Counted from the stretch's first letter, positions 10,966 to 23,870 are shown. The stretch is DNA of 64,000 bases from Channallabes apus (GCA_030522415.1 CM060118.1:19800651-19864650); one strand, 5' to 3'. Program-made: numbers and translations. The notes: a model not told the origin generated them from the letters alone.

Positions 10966-13900
10966 AATAAGTATAAAACAGACTGTTAGACAGATCTTGC
11001 TATTTGGTGGAGAAATCTTCAGCAGGGCAAATAAGATAAGCAGTTCATTATTATTAATACATGGAACAAAATCCAGTGACAACCCCAAAACTGTCAGCGC
11101 ACACACAATTGAAAAGCAGTAAGCCATAACCTGGCACACGCACAGGTGATGTTAATTGTGCATTAACACAATTTATACTACAGCACTGTTGAGAATTCAT
11201 ATTTGATGGGCAGAAGGTGGTGATTAGTTTCTATAATAGCGCAGCTCCATGAGGCAAATCACAGGTTTGCATCAATTCATTTTTTGCCAATGAAAAGTCT
11301 TCATAACGAAGCTCTGGTGTAGGAGGAAGAAAAAAACATTCAAGACATGATTCTATAAGAAAATAATATACTCCTACCCAAAGCCAAGCTACATTACGCC
11401 ACACACTTAATGTTGATATTTGTGAATCTCAATCTGTTAATTTTTTTAACTATTAGACTTCACTTGAGGAGAAACTACTGACCTCTGATCAGCATGTACC
11501 TACAGTATGTATTAATGTAAAAGTTTTTGTGTGCTTTTTTTCTCATCACTTTTGGATGTTAAATACATTGCCATTCTCTACTGAGGAAAGCAGCTCTGAC
11601 TGTGAACAAATACACATACATTAAGCCATAACTTGTAAGTGAAGTTCTGCTGACATGAGTAAAGTTAAATGCCAACGTACCATTTAAGATGGAAAGGGCA
11701 GCAGCACACCCAACCTTTGTAGTATGTCATTCAGAGTGATTCAGGAATAAAATGGTACTCAGCAAGGGAGGTTCAGTGGTACAGTAGCATCAGCATCTGG
11801 TTACTTTTTTCCAAAATTGTTTCATTTTTTTCCCCATTTTCTCCCTTTCATTATATTATATTAGAAACCATAACAACACTGTGTATTTCCTTGATTCATT
11901 TTAAAGCTTCTTTTCATTTATTAGCCCAATTCAAATTGTTTTTTCGCCACAATTATATTGACTCTACAGGCTAAATCAAGTCCTTTGGCACTATGCAAAG
12001 GCCATGATGAGCCGTACCCCATACTATAATGACAGGGAAGCCATAGATCTCTCAAAGCGAAATGCCATTTCTGAAAGACTTCAATTTGATTAATACTTAG
12101 AATGAAAGTGTGACATCGTTTCCTCTACAGGCTGCTTTATTGCTGCTGGACACTTCTATCATTTGGGATTGGGAAAGTACTGCTCTGCCAGAACAGGGTA
12201 TAGTATGTGATCACAGATAAAGATAAAAATGACACTTTGGCTGTCGACTTCCACAGACCCCAAAACTCGTACTTTCTTTCTTTCTTTTTTTTTGCTTTCT
12301 CTCTCTATCTGTCTATATCTGCGTCTGTAAAACGCTATATTGTTTTCCATTACTGCCTCTAATCACTGCTCCCTGCGACACACATTTTCCCAGTGACTGC
12401 TAGGGACTTCTGACTCTTCTCATTCTGTCACTCCATTTCTCCATGCTGTTGGCTCCTGTGCTATGAATAGTAGCTTTAATTTGGCCATCGTCACTCCAGT
12501 ACCAAATCCACTGTCTACCTCTCAGGTGAAACACTGGAGATGAGGCATAACACACTAAAGCACCTGGGATATCTGACATGTATGTATGACACTGTGGTGA
12601 TCGCCAATGTCTGATGAGCAAAATCACTTCTTTTTCTAATATTTGCACCAAAGATTTGCACCAAACCCCAGTGCAGAAAGAGTTTTTTTTCTTCGTCTTC
12701 TTCTTTCTGGTGCTCCTGAAGCATCCACGTTTAGGTTTTTTTTTTTCTTCACTGCATATATTCAGATTTTTTGAAAAACTATGTAAGACCACATCCGATA
12801 ACCATTATGCCCAATTTCCACTACGAAATCAGTCCAAAGGGCAGCTTTTTCGAGCGATACATCAACATTGAGAGTGGATGAAAGCAGTTAAACATGGTCT
12901 AGAAGCTTGCTTTTGCATGAGACCAGTTGCTGACAGTGTTGACAATAAACCGCATGCACTCTGTTCTCCAAATAAAGAGCTCACAGCCCATGCTCTGAGA
13001 CACACACACACTCAGTGATCCTACTGAAAGGTGAAGGAGCGGTGTGATTACTGAGGGAACAAGTGAGAAAGATAGAGAAAGAGATGTACAGAACTGGCTT
13101 GCCTGTGACCTTGGCTGCAGAGGTAGAGGAGTGATGAGTGTGTACGAATTGCACACAGAGGATCCATTACTCAAACCTCTGTTCTGCAGGAGGTTTATAT
13201 TGTCATCCCATCTCTACATTTTACACACATACACACCCACACGTATATATTCTTGCATATACTGGTGAGAGTTTGTAATGGCACAGAAGGCACCGTGCTC
13301 CTATTGCAATATACAGAAAACCAGTTCCCTTCATTTATGGCTGGTCCCCACCATACGCTTTTCACACCATTTAGCTTCTCATCTTTATTCCTGTTTAAGG
13401 CAAAGATAGAAATTCAATGCACAGGGGCATAGTGTGAAGCTAAGCTTGACTGGTTTTCTCTGAGCAGAAAATGAGATCTAATAATGATTTGCTCACCGTG
13501 GGTGCTATCAGCACATGAAATCATCCAGGTTAATCAAATGGTTGTTGTGAAGGCCATTTCTTTTTGCCCTAGCTGGTGAAAGTTGAAAAGATCATTGATT
13601 TTTAATCTGCAATGAAAGCCTCTTGTCACCCATGGTTGTTTCTGAAATAATGCTGTTTTTGTTAGTTAGACTTTCTCCTGTTCTCCGAGGATGTGACTGT
13701 ACAGCTACTGATGGAAGGAAAGGACAAAGTTTTACATGTGATTAACTACGTTTTCACCATTTTGAATAATTTTTATTCACCTCAAATGTATCACAAGTAC
13801 TACTTGTTGAGAAGTGTCTCACCTCTGGAAACACACTCAAAATATATTAACGATAATGCGTTATGATATTTAATACACATGCCATAGGCTAACACTGGCT

Positions 13901-14790
13901 GCCTAAAGGAGACACAGATACAGTAGTTCTTATTCCAACTATACTGTTGCACTCAATCATCAGTGTTCAATGTTAATTCAGACTTGATATCTAAATATTT
14001 AAACTTTACATAAAATAAAGACCAGTCATAGTTAAGCCCTTGTGACATCAGTGATCTGGTGGGAAAATCATGAATATGTCCTTGCTTTAAGAGATACTCT
14101 ATTCAAGAAAAAAAAACTTTTTAAATAAGACAGAAACCAACTCACTTTGGTTTATTCAAGGTTTGCAGGAATGAAGTAGTTAAGATGTTCTCTCATATTT
14201 TGGGCTATTTAACAGCACAAGGTCATCTACTATGAATGAAGATTTAATATCAGCCCAAGCACTCTGACACACACTCTAAAGAAGAGTCAGATTAAATGAG
14301 TGGAATAAGATGGATAAACCTTAAATCAAGTTTTTAAAAAAAAATGATGAACAGCAGTGGACATAAAGCTAAATCTTCAGATTATATGGTACATTTGGGA
14401 AATTACACTAAGTTAATGTTTGCTTATAAAAGATTGTATTTAGTTTTTTTTTTGGACTGTCCTGATGTTAAATACAGATTTGGTGGTACCTGGGCCTGGC
14501 ATGGCTCATAAAGCCTCAATAAGTGTTAAAAAAAACATCAGCAACTTAACCGTAAACCTCCAAGCTCTAGAAGTTAAAGGCAAGATAAAGAGCGAGACTT
14601 ACATAAAAGTGATACAGTGGACTCAGTAGAGTCTTCTTCTTCTACTTTTGTTCTTTAGGCTTCACAATTCAGTTCTATCACTGTAGTATAGCATTCCCTT
14701 CTACAATTCCTTTCTGTGCCTACTTAGCTACAAGAACATGTAGGGCAGCAGACATTTTACATATGTGATCTGACAGAGGGACAAGATTAA
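10966..14790. other. noncoding DNA, nothing recognised
   Basis: No gene, RNA or repeat family recognised in about 3.8 kb. The 130- and 69-codon minus-strand open frames around 12400-12792 cross poly-A/T-rich sequence, overlap each other in different frames and lack any recognisable domain. A T/C-rich run is at 12275-12310. Confidence 0.4.
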
Positions 14791-15050
14791 TATTGCTTGT
14801 CTGCTCCCAAACACAGCTTGCGGTGCACTGTGGGCAACAGGAAACTTGGCCAGGCCTGGCTGGCTGGCGCACGGCTGGGAGGGAAATTAACCCTTGGTGG
14901 CAAGAGGCTGGAGGCCGCTGCTCAGGTGTCCTTACATATGTTAGCAGTGTCAGGACAAGCCCAGCTCCCAGGACCCCTGCAGGGAGAGAGCAGCACCAGT
15001 GTGCCTACTGTATGTTAGAGGCTGGGGAGAGAGAGAGAGAGAGAGAGAGC
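14791..15050. other. GC-richer unique block ending in (GA)n
   Basis: Composition rises clearly above the AT-rich surroundings and the sequence has high complexity, ending in a (GA)n run at 15028-15049. Two overlapping open frames (107 and 73 codons) in different frames argue against true coding. It could be a regulatory element. No motif decides it. Confidence 0.3.
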
Positions 15051-16029
15051 ATTGGCACAGAGCATAACCAATATGCTCACTTCTTTTCTTTTTTTTTTAC
15101 CACTGCCTTGTCTTAAATAGTACAGAGCTTGAGCAGGCAATTATCACTATATGGTTTCTGACGTTATGAAGCATCAAATATTAGAGGACCGCAGACAGGG
15201 GAACTCCATACATAGACTATATAGATTTCAGAATAATGATTTAAACTCCGATATGCAGGATGAACTCTTCTACTTATTATCATTTTATGACTCTCTGCCT
15301 GCTGGGACCCAGTGTCCTAGCGAGACAGCACATTGGGAACACACTGAGGGACTGACATGCTGCATTGCCGATTCTGTAGTTACAACACAGTGTGGGGAGA
15401 ATTAGAAAGCAGTACTTTCTTTACAAATACTTGATGTATTATAAAATAAGATGTGCTATGGAAATGCTTTAAATTAATATATATTTTTATTTATTTTACA
15501 CCTAGACCCCATTACAGCCTCATTTTAAGGCCAATTTACCCCTCTAGACAATTGCAAAAAAAAATTTACAGACTGGTCTAAAGTAATTATTTTTCCAGAT
15601 TAACTGTGATTAACAGTCCAAGCCTAGATCAAATAATATCCTAGCATAAATAAACATGCAGAGGAACCTCTGTCTGAATAGCTACAGGCTCTCAAAACGC
15701 GGGATGAGCAGGTCAAACTGGAAGATCATCTTTTCTGGCTGGTAAGAGTGGGTAACCAGCAAACAATTTTTGAAGTTCTGCCACTGACACCACAAGAGAA
15801 GTTATTATTAAAGCACAACAGTAGGGCAAATCAGAAAAATCTCAAACATTTATTGAGCAATTTATTTGAAGAAGAAACTTATCAGCTGGCTAGGATAATC
15901 CACCAGTTTGACTAGGCTGGCCTATGTTTTGGCAGCTGTTCAGACCAAGCCAGATTTTTCAGCAGTGTAAAAGATGGATGACTAGTAGGCTGAGAGGATG
16001 ACTTATATGTTTAGGAGAAAATATCTAAA
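15051..16029. other. noncoding DNA
   Basis: Nothing recognised. Unique AT-rich sequence. Confidence 0.45.
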
Positions 16030-17660
16030 TACATAAATTACCAATTGGCATTTTCAAATTGCCCGTAGTTTGTGCATGAGCATGTGAGTATCAGTGGCGG
16101 CTGCTCTAAGACTACAAGGGAAGCTCAGCTTCCCCCACTATGTCAGAAAATAAATGCCCATGACCCTGTTGCCACATATGCACTGTCGTATTTATATTGG
16201 TTTGAATAAAAGTGAGCTAGAATGTGTTCAATTTCATGACTAGCTCATTCAGAATCAGGTATTTATTGTAGATTGTTTGACGCGATTTTCTTGTCATACA
16301 GTACATTTCCACAGTGTTTTTAAACCCTCCTCAAGCCCAGCTTCTCTGAAGCTCTATGGGGAAGCACAGACTAGCTTTTTTCACTGCAGAAAAGCTGGAC
16401 AGTAATTGGATAAACGATTATCCAACAATTATCCATTAATTGGATAATTGGATAAATGAACCAAAAACGTCACTTCCAGGGAAGCTGAGCTTCTCTTTGG
16501 GTGAATAGAGCAGTGGGCGGGCCAGGACGCTGGGCTGCTGCATGATGATTGGAGGAGCTGTTTAAACGAACCCCTTTTTGATTGACAGCATGTCTTAAGT
16601 ACTGTATACATCAGCGCTACAGACAGCGCGTCGCTATTCCGTTTTTAGCATTTGTACTCAGCCCCCCTAAAAATTCTCCATAAACTTCACACAAATTGCT
16701 GGTCCCCCATCGTCCCCTTTAAATTTCATATGAAAGTGTCGGCAGACTTCGGCTCCTCACCGTCTTTCAGCGGGTCTCCAATTCACCATCACAGAGGGAG
16801 GATTAAGTCAAGGTGTATGTTTTTAAATAAATTGTTCTATCTGCATCAGTGCAGTCCTTTCTCATAAATACAGTTTACAAAATGTCATGAGGGATTAATC
16901 AGTTAAATCTTCACTGTGTTCACCCTCATCACACCAGCTGTTTCCACTATGGAACATGAAGCCAGACTCTATGAACCTATAGTCTACTTTATAAAACAAT
17001 CATGCTGTTACTGTTTTAATTGGAAAACCTAACTGTCTATATAAAACATTACACAGTGCATATGGCGTTAACTACCATAGAGTTATGAACATAAATTATT
17101 AAAAATAGTGACAGACAGCATTCAGTGCTCTCGTTTAACTGTATAGCAGTGTGATTTACAGAGATAGAAAAATCTTATTTTTTGTAATAAATATTGTATT
17201 AAATAATGTCCCAAATCGTAAAATACATTTATTAGTCTTAGAGTTTGTCACTTTGATTTAAAAAAGTTACTTTTTTACTGAATAGAAACAAACAAACAAA
17301 AAAGAATGATATTAAAAAGATGATTTGTTTAATTACATTAAAACAATGTTTGTCTATATTAATGAATTTGAATAAATAGCCTAGTACAGATTCGAGTTCA
17401 GTCCCATGCGGATTTGAAGGTGATTTTTTTAATGATAAATTTAATTATAATAAAAAACAATTTATGATGAAGGCCAAATATGAGCTTCCCCTGTTTCAAA
17501 AGCTAGCAGGAGCCACTGGTGAGTATGTGTGCGATTGTGCGCCCTGCGACATATTGGCACCCTGTGCAGGGTTTACCTTGCCTCATGCCCAGAGTCCCCA
17601 CTGATAGGTTCCAGGCCATCATGAGCAGTATTGAGAATTAGTGACTGAATGAGGAAAACT
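16030..17660 (+). mobile_element. SINE copy split by a hAT insertion
   Basis: The left part (about 16030-16091) has CCAATTGGCATTTTCAAATT, then GCCCGTAG. The right part (17519-17660) has GCGCCCTGCGACATATTGGC, ACCCTGTGCAGGGTTTACC, GATAGGTTCCAGG and a tail ending near GACTGAATGA. Together they make one continuous SINE 3' half once 16092-17518 plus one copy of the 8-bp GTGAGTAT duplication are removed. The SINE is therefore older than the hAT element. Confidence 0.85.
16092..17518. mobile_element. non-autonomous hAT-superfamily transposon
   Basis: 1427 bp element flanked by a perfect 8-bp duplication, GTGAGTAT, at 16084-16091 and 17519-17526. Ends are CAGTGGCGGCTGCT on the left and, read inward from the right, CAGTGGCTCCTGCT. 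An 8-bp target duplication with CAGNG ends is diagnostic of hAT elements. There is no transposase frame. The interior includes AAGCTCAGCTTCCCC (about 16121) and a near-complementary GAAGCTGAGCTTC (about 16481), and an AT-rich ATTGGATAA/TTATCCAA inverted-repeat cluster at 16405-16456. It would have been moved in trans. Confidence 0.9.
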
Positions 17661-18209
17661 TACTGTAACAACTTACCTCTAGCTCTCAAATTAGACAGGA
17701 CATTTTCTATAGCAACAACAAAAATACACAAATTGCATAGCAACCTATCCCTGGCTATTGTCCGCCGTGCGAATGTTTATACATAGCCATGTCAGTTCAT
17801 TATAAAGTGTGTCCTGTTTTACAGAAGTTTAATCTTTTATTGTGGGTGTTTTATGCCAGAAGCAAAAACAAAGATATTTAGCAATTAAATTAACAGCAGG
17901 CATTAGCAAATTTACAAAGACTCTATTTTTTTAATTGGCTATTCTGTGATTACACTTAAACCCAGTAAAATCATAGTGCAAAATAGAAATGATAAAGATG
18001 GAATGCCTAAGTGGCAGTATCCAGCAGCTGTTGTCATGGTGTTGACCTTTCCTGTGGGCCAGAGTGACCTTTGATTCTGCATTCAAACTTTAAATTGTAA
18101 ACTTGAACACTGACATTTCCATGCCTCAATCCAGGGGTCTTATCATAGAAGAGAGTGACAGTGTGCCCAACATAAGCGGGAGCCACTTTTGACATCAAAA
18201 GACAAAGCA

Positions 18210-18246
<37 letters not shown>

Positions 18247-18280
18247 TAGGGTTTTTAATGTGACGTAGCATAACAAAATA
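17661..18280. other. noncoding DNA with (GA)n
   Basis: Unique AT-rich sequence with a (GA)n array at 18211-18242, just before the Tc1 element. No gene is seen. Confidence 0.5.
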
Positions 18281-19745
18281 CAAACCGGATTCCAAAAAAG
18301 TTGGGACACTAAACAAATTGTGAATAAAAACTGAATGCAATGATGTGGAGATGGCAAATGTCAATATTTTATTCAGAATAGAACATAGATGACAAATCAA
18401 AAGTTTCATCCGAGAAAATGTATCATTTTAAAGGAAAAATATGTTGATTCCAAATTTCACGGTGTCAACAAATCCCAAAAATGTTGGGACAAGTAGCAAT
18501 AAGAGGCTGGAAAAAGTAAATTTGAGCATAACGAAGAGCTGGAAGACCAATTAACAGTAATTAGGTAGATGGGTAAAGGATCACCAAGATGGGTAGAGGA
18601 TCACCAATTCCCACAATGTTGCGCTGAAAGATAGTGGAGCAATATCAGAAAGGTGTTACCCAGCGAAAAATTGCAAAGACTTTGCAGTTATCATCATCAA
18701 CTGTGCATAATATCATCTGAAGATTCAGTGAATCTGGAACAATCTCTGTGCGTAAGGGTCAAGGGCGTAAAACCATACTGGATGCCCGTGATCTCCGGGC
18801 CCTTAAACGACACTGCACCACAAACAGGAATGCTACTGTAAAGGAAATCACAGAATGGGCTCAGGAATACTTCCAGAAACCATTGTTAGTGAACACAATC
18901 CACCGTGCCATCCACCGTTGCCAGCTGAAACTCTACAGTGCAAAGAAGAAGCCATTTCTAAACATGATCCACAAGCACAGGCGTTTTCATTGGACCAGGG
19001 ATCATTTAAAATGGAGTGTGGCAAAATGGAAGATTCGAAGTTCTTGTTGGAAATGTGGGACGCCATGTCATCCGGACCAAAGAGGACAAGGACAACCCAA
19101 GTTGTTATCAACGCTCAGTTCAGAAGCCTGCATCTCTGATGGTATGGGGTTGCATGAGTGCGTGTGGCATGGGCAGCTTGCATGTCTGGAAAGGCACCAT
19201 CAATGCAGAACAATATATTCAGGTTCTAGAACAACATCTAGTCATCTCTTTCAGGGAAGACCCTGCATTTTTCAACAAGATAATGCCAGACCACATTCTG
19301 CATCAATCATAACATCATGGCTGCGTAGGAGAAGGATCCGGGTACTGAAATGGCCAGTCTGCAGTCCAGATCTTTCCCCTATAGAGAACATTTGGCGCAT
19401 CATAAAGAGGAAGGTGCGACAAAGAAGGCCCAAGACGATTGAACAGTTAGAGGCCTTTATTAGACAAGAATGGGAGATGTCTGTTGAGTGTTGTAAGAAG
19501 AAGGGGAGATGCCACACAGTGGTGAAAATGGCCTTCTCTCAACTTTTTTGGGATTTGTTGACACCATGACATTTTGATTCACCATATTTTTCCCTTAAAA
19601 TACTACATTTTCTCAGTTTAAACTTTTGTTCCGTGATTTATGTTCTATTCTGAATAAAATATTGACATTTGCCATCTTCACATCATTGCATTCAGTTTTT
19701 ATTCACAATTTGTTTAGTGTCCCAACTTTTTTGGGATCCGGTTTG
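18281..19745 (+). mobile_element. Tc1-like transposon, 1465 bp, defective
   Basis: Bounded by TA dinucleotides (18279-18280 and 19746-19747). Long TIRs of about 210 bp (18281-18490 and 19536-19745) begin CAAACCGGATTCCAAAAAAG on the left and, inward from the right, CAAACCGGATCCCAAAAAAG. They stay nearly identical for about 120 bp, then diverge gradually. A broken transposase gene lies between them. The family (TIR with TTGGGACACTAAAC) is common in fishes. Its own protein is dead, but the ends could still be mobilised if a source of transposase existed. Confidence 0.95.
18616..19560 (+). pseudogene. Tc1 transposase pseudogene (DD34E type)
   Basis: The likely start is ATG at 18616. In-frame TGA codons lie at 18625 and 18718. 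The N-terminal half shows the helix-turn-helix region (KIAKTLQLSSSTVHNI) and the GRKT linker. Near 19035 the segment that normally carries the first catalytic aspartate (WSDE motif) is deleted and the frame shifts. The next block (RTKEDKDNPSCYQRS, MVWGCMSACG) is in the shifted frame until about 19245, where a second deletion returns to the original frame. FQQDNARPH holds the second aspartate and SPDLSPIENIW the glutamate, 34 residues apart. The C-terminus is replaced by unrelated residues after IRQEWEM. The gene is inactive. Confidence 0.93.
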
Positions 19746-19800
19746 TACTTGATTGATCAGAGCAAAGTTGTTGTGAGTCAAGCAAAGGGCATGTGGACCC

Positions 19801-20517
19801 CAGAGGTGTAAAAAGTACCTGAAAACCATACTTGAGTACAGTACAGATACAGTACCTAACTGTAAAAATGACTTCATTACAAGTCACCAATACGTATCCG
19901 ATTTTAAAAGAACTTAACTATTTTACATGTACTGAATGTAGGCTCAAAGAACACCAAGAAATGTGAAAAAAAGAAACTGTTTATTTACTGTATGAGGTTT
20001 TATTTCCTAATAGAGAAATGAAATTGAACACTATTCATTCATTCATCTTCTATACCGCTTTATCCTGTGTTTTGGGTCGCGGGGACCTGGAGCCTATCCC
20101 AGGAGACTCTGGGCACGAGGCAGGGTACACCCTGGACAGCGTGCCAATCCATCGCAGAGCACACACACAAACACACACACACTCATTCACACACACACAC
20201 ACTATGGTCAATTTGGGAACGCCAATTAGCCTAATCTGCATGTCGAAATTGAACAAAAGTCAGTCTCAGTAAAACTCAAATGTTCAAAAAAAGCACAAGT
20301 AAAAGATTTTTTCCCCCTGAAAATGTAATGAGTAACGGTACAGTAAGTGTCCGTTCAAATGTACTGGAGTAAAGAGTACATAAATTCAATAACAAATGTA
20401 GTCGAGTAGAGAGTAAAAGTTGTTTATATTTTTGATACTCAGTACAAGTACAAAGTAGCCAAAAAAATACTTAAGTACAGTAACGAAGTCCATTTGCTCA
20501 AATACTTTAAACCACTG
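19801..20517. mobile_element. hAT-type miniature element (carries a SINE)
   Basis: Ends are CAGAGGTGTAAAAAGTACCT on the left and, inward from the right, CAGTGGTTTAAAGTATTTGA. They are flanked by GTGGACCC (19793-19800) and GTGGAACC (20518-20525), a 7/8-matching 8-bp duplication as expected for hAT. The body is rich in AAGTAC/GTACTT motifs and has no open frame. Without the SINE it is about 490 bp. The element at 57007-57481 is a relative. Confidence 0.85.
20031..20244 (-). mobile_element. SINE, 5'-truncated, inserted in a hAT element
   Basis: Minus-strand SINE with the GAAT tail at its left edge (ATTCATTCATTC) and 5' truncation near the CATGTC block on the right. It is flanked by a perfect 11-bp duplication, GAAATTGAACA, at 20020-20030 and 20245-20255. 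This is the signature of target-primed reverse transcription. It has an internal CA-rich stretch (20161-20205). It inserted after the hAT element. Confidence 0.95.
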
Positions 20518-20525
20518 GTGGAACC

Positions 20526-23164
20526 AGTAAGGAATCCCCTCTACACAGAGCTCTTCTCCTACTCCTTCCATCTATAATCTCCCTGCCAATCCTTGCAACC
20601 ATTATCTGCCTGTTTGCTCCAAACAGCCAGTGCAAAGGACAAATAATAAAGAAATAATAGTAATAATAATAATAAATCTCACCCTAGGCTATAGCCGGCA
20701 CCTCCACTGCCTTTTCCATTATTTCCAGTTGGCGTTTGAAGTTTGTGTTATCTTTAATAGAAAAAGTCTGAATACAGAAGACACACATGCCTTACAGAAA
20801 GAAAGGGGCAAGCATGTGGGGGGGGGGGGGGGGGGGGTGAGGAGTAAAAAAAAAAGGTCTGCAAGCAAGATGCTGAGAGGAAGACAGGATTGGCGATAGT
20901 TCTCCTAGCCAGAAAGATAAAAGCTACATTACATGAAATTAATGGAGGCTGTATGAGCAGTACATGAATCACTGTTTCAACACTATGAAGCTGGTACAAA
21001 GCCGTAGAGGAATTTGAGCACCAACTACAGCTTCAAAGGTCTCCTATTTAACCAGCCTGGGCCTGACAGAGAAAGGGAGAGAAGAGCCAGCGAACAGGAT
21101 AGCCAGTATGAGAAAGATACAGAGAGAGACAGAGACGGAGAGAGAGAGAGAGAGAGCATTAGGGAAAGAAAAAAAAGAAACCCAACTATAGTGGCATGAA
21201 TGAGAGCAGATGAGCGTTACCGGTGAAGTCAGCTGCGTTTCTCTCTTTCAGCTGATATCAAACACAGTTTAATGAAAGTTAAATGGTTTCTGAGGAGTGC
21301 ACGGGCTGGAACAGATGAGATTGGGCTGTAAGGGCTGTCGGTGCCATTGTTGCTAACACTCTCTCTCTCCCTAGGCAGGGACTGCCACCAGCACCACTCT
21401 CCTCCTACACAAAAGGGATATGCAGATAGCTCACACCAACAGAGTCTGCCATGTTGGGTCAAAAAAAGATAAAGAGACTTTTTTTTCCTCTCGCTCTCCT
21501 TTACCTTTTCTCTGCACTTGGCATGTTCATATGCAAATAAATCTTTGTAATTTGAAAGTGACAAGGAGGAGATTTGCAGTGGTGGGACAGAGCTTGTGCA
21601 GGTAGAGATGTTTGATTATGGAGGGCAACATGACATGTCTGCTCTCTACTTTGATCTGAGGGGATGCTGCCCCCTCATCTATCACCCTCACAGACACACA
21701 CGCACACCCCAAATCCACCCACTCCCTCCCCTCTGTCCCTCACTCTCCCTTTCTTTCCCTGCAGACATTTTAAAGGGACATCCCTCCCACCCTGCGCATA
21801 ATAGTTCTCCTCCTTCTGTCTTCACCCAGATGTAGCTGTGTGACAAAAAGAATGAAGCAGACACATCCTTTATTTCAGATATGAATAACTAACCATGATA
21901 GATGACCCAGCCTACAGACATTACAAAAGAATTGCTGTTTAGTTTCTAAAGAAAGAAAAATCAAGCCCATTTTTGAGAGAGCAATGGGGGAAAAAAAAAT
22001 TCCCCTGGCCAATTCTGTGGAGAAGAGGGCAGAAGTGTAGCATAGCACCTGGATGCTGTAATTAATGCACGGTTCCAGTGGCAGATCATTTAACCTCTTC
22101 TGGCATGTGTCATCCAGTGGCTTCTCTCACTTCTGCAACGATAAACACAAACAAACAATTAGAGACGGCCGGCGGCTCAGCCACATCCCCTCACCAGCAG
22201 ACTTTCATTACAACAAGAGCCATCAGCATAAAACCATCATAACACACAATTACCACAGAGCGAACCTTTTCAGCCAAAATACGGATGGCTGTGATTTTAC
22301 AATCAGTGGACAAAGAAAAAAGGAATAAAATAAAACCCAAGATAATTGTATCCCATTCACCTTAATGAAGAAGACACTTAAATGCAGTTTATTATTGCAA
22401 CAAAACAGGCTGTGATTCTAAAGCACACAAAGGCAAAGACAGTGTGAGGAACCTACTGGGTTGTCAGACTTGTGATCGTTCAGGAGCAGCCCAGGACTGG
22501 GTTACACTGAGGGGGAGTTATACAAGCCACCCCCTCAGCACCTTTTTCTTGCTGCCCTAAAGCTCTCCATCATGTAGGTCAAAGATCAACTGCAAAGCAT
22601 GACAAGAAAAAAAAGAAAATTGTAGCTGGGCCAAAGCCTGAACTTTAATTCTTCAAAGGGACACAGAGAGGCAAGGTCCTGCCTCGGGTGAGCAGTCTTG
22701 TGACCAGTATTCAGGCCCTTCACATGATCTATCTACAGACTAGCTCTGTCATCATTAAGGCCAGCTTTATTTATTTGCTCATTTTGAAATGGAGAGCAAC
22801 ATGCCACCCAAAGGCCATCTCATGGTCAGAAACCCTGCAGAAAATGATTATTATCAGTTATAAAAGTCCTTTTATTTAGGATGGTCATGCCTTTGTACGT
22901 TATGAATTTCTGGGGAGAATTGTGCCATTTACTCTTGTATAGGAAGTGAACAAATTGCATTTTGAAATTATATTACCATTGCACAGTTCAATAAATAAAA
23001 TACAAAGCCACATAGTGTATAATATTATTAATTAAAAAAATTTTACTGGCCCATAAAACAATCATGGTTTAGTACATTGGCATATAATAGAAAACAAAAT
23101 GAAGGGTCTTTTGTCTATCACCAATAGCTGATACACCAGTAACTGAACCCTAGAGTCCATGACA
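20526..23164. other. noncoding DNA; G-run, (GA)n, candidate regulatory block
   Basis: No gene seen. It contains a 20-G run at 20818-20837 and a (GA)-rich tract at 21119-21160. The stretch 22000-22320 is high-complexity, with repeated CAATTA/TAATTAATG-type cores and GGCCGGCGGCTCAGCC. It is unlike the repeats nearby and may be a conserved noncoding element. The ~150 bp from 21650 is pyrimidine-rich. Confidence 0.4.
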
Positions 23165-23870
23165 CCAAGTTAATTCAAATCAATTCAATTCAATTCAATT
23201 TTATTTGTATCACGCTTTTAGCAATTGACATTGCCGCAACGCAGCTTTACACAATCAATCAAGAATTATTCATGTTTGTATGAGATGTGAACGTGTATGA
23301 ATCAAAATGATAAGACTGTCCCTGATGAGCAAGTCGAGGATGACGACAACAGTGGCAAGGAAAAACTCCCTGAGATGGCAATAGGAAAAAACCTTGAGAT
23401 GGACCGAACTCAACAACGAACCTATCCTCATTTGGGTGAAACGAATAGCAGGGATTGATCTGCATCATACTCTGTGAGACTGGAAGTTCAGTATAACAGG
23501 AGATGTGTTTAAGTTAAGATTGAGTCCAGTTCGTTATTGGCGGCTCAGGTAGACTGCAGGAACCTCCAGTCCTGAACTATCGAGCGTCTGAAGTCAGTGT
23601 CCTCAGAGTCTGCATCAGCCGAGGACAGGACCATCTTCATGGAAAAGTGAAACCGTCCCCAGTCACCACACGCATCCCAGGCAGACCACACGGGGCATCC
23701 ATGCGACGAGATCTTGAACCAGAAGCAGGACACCAGGATGAGTCAGATAGCTCCAGGGTGCAGAGAGGGATCACTGGATCACTGGCAGCTCAGGAGCGAC
23801 ATGTATAGCTCAACAGGTAGAGAGAACGAGAGATGGTAAAGAACTATGAACATACTGAAGGTTTCCTTCT
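23165..23870. repeat. unclassified interspersed repeat with (AATTC)n end
   Basis: Starts with repeated AATTC units (23175-23202) followed by TTTTATTTGTATCACGCTTT and AACGCAGCTTTACA. Later it has GGCAAGGAAAAACTCCCTGA, ATAGGAAAAAACCTTGAGAT and CCTCATTTGGGTGA. This order is found in many copies across teleost genomes, probably as the reversed 3' end of a retroelement with an AATTG-type tail. I recognise the repeat but not its class. No coding frame survives. Confidence 0.6.

Noticed and set aside
12400..12792. 130-codon minus-strand frame
   Set aside because: Lys-rich from an A-rich stretch, overlapped by another frame; no family recognised.
14793..15116. 107- and 73-codon overlapping frames
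   Set aside because: Two different frames over the same GC-richer stretch, no recognised domain, no splice context.
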